A stretch of DNA of 64,000 bases. It comes from Undaria pinnatifida (lineage: Eukaryota; Sar; Phaeophyceae; Laminariales; Alariaceae). The translations under genes and the position numbers were made by a program. This document shows, piece after piece, positions 33,092 to 42,900 of the stretch. Below the pieces are notes generated by a model, which was given only the letters and a program-made list of their open reading frames with translations, made no database searches and was not told the origin of the DNA. How positions within the stretch are numbered: the stretch's first letter is position 1; the number at the start of each line of letters is the position of its first letter. Where the stretch lies: positions 11,258,120 through 11,322,119 of the forward strand of contig JABAKD010000002.1 in NCBI GenBank assembly GCA_012845835.1. The letters are read 5' to 3'.

Positions 33092-33765
33092 GCGGCTGCT
33101 CGACGTCGTCCCTGTTGTCTCGCGAAGCTTGCACTGTCTGGCAAGATGCCTGCGTGCAGCTTTGCGTCCGTACGGTAGTGGAGATCCCCGCATACGTTTT
33201 ATGTTGCTGCTGCACTGCTGTTTTTGAACCTGTGCGAGAATGGTATCGGTCGTACCGCTGTTTGTCTGATACATCTGCGACAGTGCAAACACGGAACTTG
33301 GGCACTCTGGTACTCGTACCTCCTGCTCCAACGAGCACGTGGTGACCACACACCGATATGCCGGCTGTATCTTCGCCCGGACAAGCGTTGCGAGTATTCA
33401 TTGTGGCGCTACAATGTGCGTACGTATCTTAGGCGCACATCGGTGCTGTCGCTAGTGCCGTTTACTTCGCTGCTGTTCTCCTGTTTGACGTTGCCCTTGC
33501 TGTCTCACGGAGCTTGTACTGTCCGCCAAGATGTCTACGTTCATTTTTGTGCCGGTACAAAAGTGCTGACCGCAGATGTTTATCTTGTTCTTCCACTGCT
33601 GTTCTACGTACTTGTGCGAGAATGGTACCGATCCTACTGTTGTTTGTGTGATACGTCTACGCCCGTGCAAGCGTGGGAGACTCCACCCACTCTGCGATTG
33701 GCGGTACTTGTTTACGTGGAAACCACGCCTACGTACCAGCCGTGTTTTTGTCCGGACCAGTGCCA
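33092..33765 (+). repeat. 385-bp tandem duplication with matching open frames
   Basis: Copies of about 300 bp start at 33092 and 33477. Both can be read in frame: one with ACTVWQD, VREWYRSYRCLSDTS and VQT, the other with ACTVRQDVYV, VREWYRSYCCLCDTS and VQAW. Similarity is higher at the protein level in this frame than the DNA spacing alone would suggest, so former coding sequence is possible. Family not recognised. Confidence 0.6.
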
Positions 33766-33989
33766 GTGGTAACACGTGTCTCAGGTGCACACTGACGCTG
33801 CCGTTACTGCAGTATCTGCCTGCACGGCTGTGTGCACGACTGCCAGTACGAACATACGCCTGTACTGTTGATTGACTGTTCCCCGCGTTCTCCCCATTGC
33901 TTTCCAACGCGACAGGTAAATCTCGCCATAGCTTGCACCGGCTGAGCGGCGCGAAGGAGAACGAGTTCAAGAGACAACGCTGCGAAGGG

Positions 33990-34261
33990 GGTAGCGTGGC
34001 ACGTGGGGAATGGATGGCATCGACGGCCTCGCCAGCAGCGCGCTCGTCGTCGGCGTGGAGCAACTCGGTGATGTCCCTCAACAGACCTTTCCGAAGACGG
34101 AAGATGAGTACAGCGTCCGCCTGCACTCTGCCCTTCAGCTCGGTGATGCGATGCCCGAGATAAAACCTCCGTGCTGTGAACTTCTTCCCCAGCCTCTCGT
34201 CGCGCCCAAACCATGCACGCGAGATGATCCGCTTGTCTCGATCGCTCAGGACCGTGTGCAT
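33990..34261 (-). pseudogene. Left-arm coding fragment of the transposon, minus strand
   Basis: From ATG at 34261 the minus frame reads SDRDKRIISRAWFGRDERLG, then a basic helix-rich segment (LGHRITELKGRVQADAVLIF, RLRKGLLRDITELLHADDER). After about 90 residues the frame loses plausible composition. The segment is repeated as an inverted copy on the other side of a 37-bp spacer. The charge pattern suggests a helical nucleic-acid-associated protein; no family is recognised. Confidence 0.4.
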
Positions 34262-34447
34262 GGTTTAGGCGCGACGAGAGGCTGGGGAAGAAGTTCACAG
34301 CACGGAGGTTTTATCTCGGGCATCGCATCACCGAGCTGAAGGGCAGAGTGCAGGCGGACGCGGTACTCATCTTCCGTCTTCGGAAAGGTCTGTTGGGGGA
34401 CATCACCAAGTTGATCCACGCCGACGACGATTGCGCTGCTGGCGAGG
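34027..34447. repeat. Near-perfect palindrome: 192-bp arms, 37-bp spacer
   Basis: Arms 34027-34218 and 34256-34447 are inverted copies with roughly 95% identity (few substitutions, no large gaps). The junction reads CCCAAACCATGCAC, spacer, GTGCATGGTTTAGGCG. Transcription through this region would give a long hairpin RNA. Confidence 0.95.
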
Positions 34448-34735
34448 GAGGTGGCATGGACGCGGAGGCGGGTGGGCACCTCGCGGGCGCCGACGCACTC
34501 CCGCCGGGGGCCAGTGTCACAAAGCGCAATCGGTTGTTCAGGCAATCGGTTGTTCAGGCAATCGATGTCGGTCATGGAGGTGGGGCAACAACAACGCGAC
34601 CGGGATCTGCTCCAATCGGGCGAGCTCGAAGATGTCAAGCAAGTCGCCGACACCACGGAAGCCACCGCTTCGCTCGCCACCCAGAAAGCAGTAAAAGCAA
34701 AGGTGTTCAAGCACATGGACGAAGCCTCGCGCATT
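34256..34735 (+). pseudogene. Right-arm coding fragment with a 16-bp duplication frameshift
   Basis: The + frame starts within the palindrome (AWFRRDERLGKKF), continues past the arm through a Gly/Ala-rich linker and ASVTKRNRLFRQS, then meets a 16-bp tandem duplication (CAATCGGTTGTTCAGG twice, about 34529-34560). The next frame, offset by exactly that 16 bp, resumes plausible protein: MEVGQQQRDRDLLQSGELED then a Thr/Ala-rich helix ending KVFKHMDEASRIR. A single duplication therefore accounts for the shift. Unrecognised protein, probably the element's own. Confidence 0.45.
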
Positions 34736-35382
34736 CGGTTACGGTTTTCTCTTCTGGTGCAAGTGATAAGGGATGGTGTACTTATTCCACAGACTGTTAT
34801 AGTACGGTCCCCTTGCGTACTGATACTGCCTTGTGCGCCCTTATGATTTTGTACTTGTGTTCTTTCATCGAGACGCTTTTTTAACCTATATTGTTAAGTA
34901 CCATGGGGTAGATTTTAGATAAGTACGTGAGCTAATGTGATAACATCATCATCAGTAGCACTCGTGGGAGAAACCCTTGTATTGATAGCAAAGCACCGTT
35001 GATACCAAGGGGTAGAAATGGGAGGAATTGGTAGAAGTGTCGCGCTGGGCGCTTTTGTTCATTACGATCCGCGCCGATGTTTGATGCCCCAGTACCACTG
35101 GAGTACTACACGTGTATAATTATATCGCCATGAATGCAACTCATCATTTTGGGTCGCCTTTATCACGAGCAAATGAACCGCATCGCTCGTGAGCTTAATA
35201 TCAATCTACGAGGTACGGATGAGCACTCGCATCGTCGCAGTACTACGTGCTGCAGAGGTCGCCCGCCCGCCCCTCAGAATACGCCCGAAAAGACGGGCCC
35301 GATATACTGCGATGCCCCGCTCAATTTTGTGAAGTTCGATCTGAAATTTCAACGTCGTCTTTGAACCACATGTGCACACAAA

Positions 35383-35506
35383 CGACAAGCCTGCCGTTTT
35401 TTTCTTCCTTCGTCGAAAGTTATGCCCACTTTTGTATTTTTTCGGATCTTCATATTGGTCATATCTCTCGGACGAAAAAAAAAAAATCGGCAGGCTTCCT
35501 AATTGT
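35383..35506. repeat. Hairpin inside the transposon's right end
   Basis: AAGCCTGCCGTTTTTTTCTT at the left and, about 75 bp on, GACGAAAAAAAAAAAATCGG followed by CAGGCTT are inverted. The stem is about 25 bp with a few mismatches. Confidence 0.75.
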
Positions 35507-35618
35507 TGGTTGATGCATTATCAACATCGTGTAAAAACCTCACGTCAAGAATTCGTAATATTGAGCGGGGCATAGCCAATCCACTGCTCTGGCCGATTTT
35601 AGGCTGGCCCAGCTCGTA

Positions 35619-35675
35619 GTATGATATAGTATGATATAGTATGACATAGTATAATATAGTACGATATAGTACATG
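35619..35675. repeat. TATGATATAG-type array, right part
   Basis: GTATGATATAGTATGATATAGTATGACATAG continues the array interrupted by the transposon; it is written here only by its 10-bp unit TATGATATAG. Confidence 0.85.
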
Positions 35676-36740
35676 GGCCCCAAAATGGTCAAGATAATGT
35701 TTCTGCCCGCTTACGGCATGATGTGGCATGATGTCGAGCTGTCCTTCGCCGGTGGTATAGTATAAAGCATGTTGCTCACTTGGTGTGCTCTGACTGGTGC
35801 CTGCTTGAACTACTGCAGCAGCCTCCACCACCCGCCACAGACAGCCTGAACAGCCTAAACAGTGTTGTTGACAAAGCTCTGACACGTCGGACAGCCAGCC
35901 ACCTTGTGGCTTGTCAGGGTTTACGCGTCCATTGTTGTGCTAAGGTAATCAAAACCGTTCAGCACGGCAGCAGTACTAGTGCAGCCGCGATGCCAAGCAG
36001 CTGACAGTAGCCTTAGCGATGTTCTCAACCCAAAAATCATACCCGATAAAGCACCAAGTATATTGCGATTTTTGCGATGGTCCGCACATTTTTGTCAGTT
36101 TTTCCAGAACGCGCGGCGAAGCCGCGCTCGGGTCGGAGCCTCAGCCTGAGTCAGGGTTAGGGTTCGGATTGGGTTGGGTCGACGGCCTCTCGCGTTTTGA
36201 TGAGAACAAACCACAAAAACACGAAAACCAGCCTAAAAACCTCTATTAAAAGAAACATAATTGATACTTTATCTGGTACGATTTGTGGGCCAATGACCAG
36301 TAAAGGCGCCTCTTGTGAGATAATGAGGCGTAACAAGAACCGTTTTCTTTGGGCAAAACATCTAGGGCAGTCGCTGGCCTATTATGCGGTGTGGACTGCA
36401 CGAGCAATGTAGGAAACCCGCAACCGATGTACGGTAGAATTCCCTCTACAAACAGTACCGGTTGAGTAGTACCGGTTGCCCACTATAGTGCCTGTGAAAT
36501 CGCTTGGCACAGATGGGAAAAACTAGTAGTGACAGCATGCGGAGTAGTGCCCGTTGCCGATATAGTGCCGGTATTTCCCGACTGGCACAATCCGGCACTA
36601 TATAGAGGGACCACTACTGCACTGGTATCATGCAGGTTGCAGGGTTGAGTACTGTATCAACTTGCATCGGGAGAGCTCACGGCTAACGTCGTATCAACGT
36701 GACGAAACTCACATTTGCATACGTGCGCTGGTTGTGTTAG
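35676..36740. other. Region upstream of the first recognised RPC2 exon
   Basis: The first coding exon and promoter of RPC2 should lie here or inside the transposon-bearing DNA to the left, but no start-codon exon could be identified. It contains a GC hairpin (GAACGCGCGGCGAAGCCGCGCTC near 36109-36132, palindromic GCGGC) and an inverted copy of family R6 (36475-36610). Confidence 0.4.
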
Positions 36741-36743
36741 CAG

Positions 36744-36928
36744 ACGTGTTCGGAGATGGACAGACGAATGAGACTCGAGCGGAGGAGGACGAGGAGGGGG
36801 ACGGACATGACCAGGTCCCAGGGGTGAAGCAAAAGTGGAAACTCCTACCGCATTTCTTGAAGCTGAGAGGACTCATGCGACAACACATCGACTCCTACGA
36901 CTACTTCGTCAACGTTGACATCAGCAAG
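36744..36928 (+). CDS. RPC2: RPC2 exon A
   Basis: The certain part is from about 36821, encoding [16 protein letters not shown] and [15 protein letters not shown], followed by the donor AAG|GTGAAT in phase 0. Upstream the frame is an acidic stretch ([10 protein letters not shown]) with no ATG back to its stop, so the start codon lies in an earlier exon; the TTAGCAG at 36737-36743 is the proposed acceptor. This start is tentative. A frameshifted copy of the exon follows at 37055. Confidence 0.8.
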
Positions 36929-39900
36929 GTGAATCAAGGGTCAGGCATACAAAAAAATATCCATATGCTAGCATTTGTTTTGGCATAATTGGGCCTTTCT
37001 TAGAGCAATAAAGCAGCGTAATTGGGAGAAAACATGGTGCGTAGCATTTAGCATTTTCCGGGAATGAAGCAAAAGTGGAGACTGTTCCGCACTTCTTGAA
37101 GCTGAGGGGGTTGATGCGACAACACATCGAGCCCTACGGCTACCTTTTCAACGTTGATATCAGCAGGGTGGGCCAGTGATAGATGCGCAGCAGCGTCGTC
37201 GCACAGGCCTTTTTTTTCCTAGTAGGAAGGTCAAGATGATCTCTGTAGGCATTACTCCTATGCGCGAGGTATAGTTGCAAGATTGCGTCTTGTCTCATTT
37301 TATGTGCACTTCGCGATATGGCAGCAGGCAGCATGAACGTCTAACCTACCAAGTTTTTGTATGCAGTACGTTTGGCAGTACGTAGTCAATTTTACTTACG
37401 GTAGTTGCGATGTATATCTCTGCCTCGTAGGTTTTTACCAAAGAGCTTGTATCTGAATGTGATGGACGTTAATGAATAGAAATAGCAGTGTGTGATGTGA
37501 ACACAACACGCACTCCTTGACTTCTCCACGCGACAGCTTTCTTCCTCTCCCCTTGCTCATGCCTCACCGTCGTTGTGCAACTCCCGGGTACTTCTCCTGC
37601 TCCAGATCGTGCAAGCCAAGGGCAACCGCGAAGTTTTGAGCGACGTGGACCCGAAGTTCTTCCTGCAGTACACCGGTATCACCGTCGGCACGCCCTGCAT
37701 TGAGGAGGACGACTACACGGTCAAGACCAGTGAGACATGCTACGGTCGATAGGGTGACAGTAGAGCATACCACTTATTCGACAGACCCCATTCATTAGTC
37801 AAATACTCATGTTTCGGCATGTTTCATTGGTCAACACACGCGCACACTCATGGGTGTATCCTTGCTCCTGCTTGGTACCCTGATCGTACCCAGACCTGAT
37901 CCCGCCCGGACCCGAGCCCTCCAAATTTACCCCGGATATTGAGTGGTCGCCGGCAGGGCGCATCCAACACCATGACCCCACGCCGACCAAATGGAGGGCA
38001 GGCTACAGCCAGCAAATAATTTTGCGGCATAGTGTCGAACGATTGTTTCCCCGTTAGAAGGATTGTTTTTTCCGTCCAGAACGATTGCTTTTCCCTTTCG
38101 AACTATTTGCTTTTCACTTTTTGAACGATTGATTTCCCCTTTAGAACGATTGCAACCATCAAAACGGCGACGAGTTGCCATTCGTACGAACAAGCTTTCC
38201 CTGCGAGGGGTTCTTGTCGACAGATGTGTCCGAAAGCGCAGTTCGAACAGAAATAAGAGCTCAAAATACAATCACAGACACCAACACAAACACAAACACA
38301 AACACAAACGAGCTTGGGGGGTTCCTGAACGATTGCGTTGTTTTCCCCCCCCGTTTCCTCTTGCGCCTCCTTCCAGTTACGCCGTTTCAGTGCCGACTCC
38401 GCGACTGCACCTACTCTGCCCCCCTGTGGGTGAACGTGCGGTACACGCGAGGACGGCAGATCGTCAACAAGACCAACATCAACATCGGTCGCATTCCGGT
38501 CATGCTCCTCAGGTGCGCTGTTTGCGGCTCGCTGAAAAAAAAAACAGGAGCCGGTTGGGAAGTAACACGAAAAGTGCTCGTGCAAGCAAAGGGCATGTAA
38601 AAAAAAACGGTAGCAGGCAACCAATAATTTTTTTCGAGCGTGCTTCGAGATCCGATCCGCGCACCCGCCCTACTGCCACCAAGAGACATCGTAGCAAGTG
38701 ATGACGTGATGACCCATGGCAGCCATAAGTTATCTTGCGCGCAAGGCATGCGCGTCTCTGGGCAGCGGCAGATGTACGGAATGCGCAGTTTTTTTCCCCC
38801 GCGCATCAACCCTGAAACCGCCGTAAACCGGCACCCGCGTTGTTGGAGGACAATCTACTTGGAATTAGTGTCCCAATAAAACTGCAATTCTGAAGTGGTT
38901 AACGCGGCATGCAATTGTCAGAAAAGGACCAAATAACCTCTGCAGTTATAAAATGGCCGATGCGGCATGCAATTTTTTCGAAAGGAACAAAATCACCTCG
39001 GAAAAAGCTAAAACTCAATTGATTAATGTGTTGCTCTTCCGCCTTCTTTTTCCCACCGGTGGCGCAGCTGCAAGTGTGTTCTCACCGGTAAGAGCGAGTC
39101 GGAGCTAGCGGACATGAAGGAGTGCCCGTACGATCCGGGGGGCTATTTCGTGGTCAAGGGCGTCGAAAAGGTAGGGTGGGTAGGTGGGTTTCCACAGCGT
39201 GCCTACTCATGCCGCTTCTTTGCGAGTCTGTGGAGCAAGCATTTCTTGCCCTTGCTTGAAGGCTTGTCGTCTACATGTGCGGCGTAGCGAACGGTAGTTT
39301 CGTTGGCCCTTTGGGCCCCCCGGATATAACAACCGAAGACACGTTAATTAAGAGTCGTTATTTTAAAAAGACCATACAGACCTTGCAGATCATGTAGATC
39401 ATATAGATCATGTAGGAAATATAGATTGTGTATCTGTCTCCAAGGTATGTAAAGCTGGATCTGTTCAGTGCAGATCCAAGCGAAGAGATATGTGCTAGAT
39501 CATGCAGATCGTGCGACTCCCACCCCGCAACATGATCTGTAGGTCATACAAATCGTGCAGACGACACATGCTACGGTAGAGGTGCACACTTCCTTTTTTT
39601 TTTAATACTACTCCTCACTCCAGGAGGTCTGTATTAACGATACCTTCTTAACCCTTCTCAACCCAAAAACTGTTTTGAGAACAGAAAGTGAAACCCGATG
39701 AACAATCTCATGTCCTAGGTATAAAACGAAAAAAAATGAGGGAAAAAAAAATGACATTCCAGATATATTGGGTTAAGGAGTCCCGAATTTGAAATATGTT
39801 TTTTTTTCCAAAAAGTGCTATTTGTACCTCCATCGTAGCAAGCGTCAGACCAAGGATCTGTCTACTCGGAAGGACATAGATCATTTAGAATTAATACGGA

Positions 39901-42900
39901 TCTGACCTGTCCGTCGTGTGCGATTTTCTGCAAGTAGTGTGAGCGCCCAGCAAGGGTCGTAGGATCGTGCTGCGCCCCTGCCGTACTACTCCTTGCGTTG
40001 TTAATTTGTGGTTCCACCACCAAATTTATCGTTCGTTTGCCATTCATTTATCATTCATTTATTGTTTGTTTGACGTTCGATTATCATCCTTTTATCGTGC
40101 ATTTGTCACTCATTTATAATGCATTTATCGTCCATCCATCGTTCATTTACCGTCCTTTTAATAATTCCTTCATCATCCCCCCGCCAAGCAGTAGCCGATG
40201 CTGTGATTGTGCTTGTCTGCCCTCGCGTTTCCTCCCTGCAGTCTCGAAAGGGTTAGTCGTTAGTCGTGTGCGCCGTGTCGACCGTTCCCTTCAGCTTCAA
40301 AACGACGATAACCCTGTGCCCATTGTCGGTTGTCCCCTTCAACATTTGTCTATGGGCTTAGCACAGCGATCGTGCGAGCAAAAGGCCACACTGCGCACAC
40401 ACACGGGTTTTGCCGTTAGATCAATCGTTGTCTGCGGGCTCAGACCATACCAGCCGAGGGTCACACCGCCCTTGTGTGTTCGCCGCTAAACCAATGAACC
40501 GCTCGCCTTTGCCGCAAGTCGTTGGAAGTGCAGGTGATCCTGGTGATCCTGATGCAGTTGCAGCTGTCGGAAAACCGCGTCATCACCGAGTACGACGGAT
40601 TTCGTCATGACACCAATCACTCGCTCTCCTTTGCCCCACACATGTCTCGCCGCTAAACCGAGCATTCGCTCTTCTTTTGCCACGACCGATTTTTAATGCA
40701 GGTGATCCTGATGCAGGAGCAGCTGTCGAAGAACCGCGTCATCATCGAGTTCGACGGGAAGAAGAACATCTCCGCGGCTATCACGTCGTCCACGCACGAG
40801 AGAAAGTGAGTCACTCGCTCACAGCAGCAGCACTGGAAACGTTTTTAACCACGCGCGCGCAGGAGGTGCGGTGCTCCCGTATTTTGGATGTGACGCGCGA
40901 ATAAACCTTCCGAAAACATTATGGCCTACCATAACACATGCATGTCGATCGATGCTGCGCGCAAACGATTGGTCGGGGACATCGCAGGTCTCGGTGCAAC
41001 ATCCACATGAAGAACGGCAAGGTCTACATGAAACACAACAGCCTGGGGGACGACGTGCCAATCGTGGTCATTTTGAGAGCGATGGGGGCGACTAGCGACC
41101 AGGAAATCGTCCAGCTCGTGAGTAGACGTAGCCCGAACCCACCGTACCGTACCGTATACAAGTACAGTACATGCCCCGAGTATGACATAGTTTAATGAGA
41201 ACGTTATGCTCACTTATTTGGGGACGCCAAGAAATTCGGAGTCTGAAACCGTACTCAGCGGCAAGCGCTACGTGAATCCTACGCTCAAGGTTTCTCTATT
41301 TTGGTGTCACGGTAAAATTATGAAAGGTTCGCTCGGATGAGGCGTTTCTTGTTTCCAGGGTTGTACTAGTGTATTCATACCCCCAACGAATGTTTCGTCT
41401 TGTCTTGGGGTTTCGGAACGCACCGGACGTTAACTTTTTTCTTATGCGTTTCTGCTATTGAGTTGAGTTGCTTTCGTTTTTTTATAGATTGTATGCGGTT
41501 TTCTCTCGGTTTCTGTTGCAAGTTTCTGACATCGTATGTATGTGTGTAAGTAATATCGTCAACCAACTTCAGGTTCCCACGGTTGGCACAAAAGTTGGAA
41601 CCATATGTTTGCTACCAATTGCTAGGACTGTCTATGAAGCGAGCTCATTCGTGTTATAGTCCCCGAAATCCTCGACGAGATACCAGCGAGGAGCGGAAAA
41701 AGTTAAGACCATCCCACCCACCCTACACTGGGTATTCTTTTAACAGTTGTGTTCATTTCCCTTAGGAAATACTGCTGCGCTGAGGGCACTTCGACCGAAG
41801 GCACCCTCAGCGCGGGTGGTGTATCCATAGGTGAGGACCTTCTGCGGGAGCAGGAAGCCTCATCCAATCAATACTTGAATGAAATGATCGGTAACAGAGT
41901 TAAAGAATACCGCAGTATTATGTATGTATGTATGTATGTATGTGTCTGACACCATGTACGTACGCTGATCTCTTGGTTCACTTTTGAGTTGTTGTCCGAT
42001 GTATGTGTGTACGTGTACTTCTTTTAGGCTTGTGTTATTTTGTTGGGGCCTGTCCTGTGACCACGGTCTAGCGTATGGCGATGAGCTATAATACCGTGGG
42101 TAACAACAACAATGAAAACAACGATGTCATCGGAGGATGTTTGTCTTTTCTTGAGTTTCGGGACGCGATGGGCGTCAGCAGGTGGTATGGCATCGACATG
42201 ATGTACGGGCGGTGATGTCCAGTTGGCGCTGTTACCCTCGACCGCGGTGGTCAAGCGACTGACTCCCTCAAACCTAAAGCTCGCTTTTTAGTGGTGTTCT
42301 GCATATGCTCCCATGCTTATTTTTTGTTGGCCGACCTTTCGCTTGGCAGCAGTGGCGCTCTACAGCCGTTCCCAGGCGTGCTTGTCTTTCCCCAGGCCGA
42401 CCTCTTGTAGGAGCTTGGCTCGGCCGATTTTTGCCCTTACGACTGCCGCGCGATCAAACACACGCCACAGAGCCAGCCCCGCTGAAAACAGAAGGTTTAG
42501 AGCGTGCAACAGCACAAGTGTCGTCGTGCTGCGCGCATGTCGTGCATGTACTTCCGTTGCACTCCGGACGCATCCCTGCCTCTGCAACCAGGGCTGTTTC
42601 ATTTGGGCAATGCTGTAGTCAAGCAGCTTAATCAAGTAATTTTAGTCAAGAAATTTAATTATGTCGTGAAATCAAGTAATTTAGTCAAATAATTTAATCA
42701 AGTCACTCAATTAAGTCGTTTGAATCAAGTCGTTAAATTAAGTCGTTTGAATCAAGTCGTTAAATTAAGTCGTTTAACCAAGTAATTTACTCCCGTCGTT
42801 TAACCCCGTCATTTAATCCCGTCGTTTAACCCCGTCATTTAATCCCGTCATTTAATAAAGGCTTTTAATCAAGTCATTTGATCACATCGTTTAATAAGTT

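Larger units (their letters stand above)
32361..35618. mobile_element. DNA-transposon-like unit with 26-bp terminal inverted repeats
   Basis: The left end TACGAGCTGGGCCAGCCTAA (continuing AAACGG) and the right end, read in reverse complement, agree at 25 of 26 positions. Excluding the outer TA, the element is bounded by a TA dinucleotide on both sides, as in Tc1/mariner-type insertions. It sits inside a TATAGTATGA-like array present on both flanks. The 3.26-kb interior holds a duplicated Cys/Trp-rich segment (33092-33765), a palindrome with broken frames (34027-34447) and a hairpin at 35383-35506. No transposase domain is recognised, so the class is undecided. Confidence 0.75.

Noticed and set aside
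36662..36743. Start of RPC2 at the beginning of the open frame
   Set aside because: The frame contains no ATG before the conserved region, so the initiator must be in another exon.
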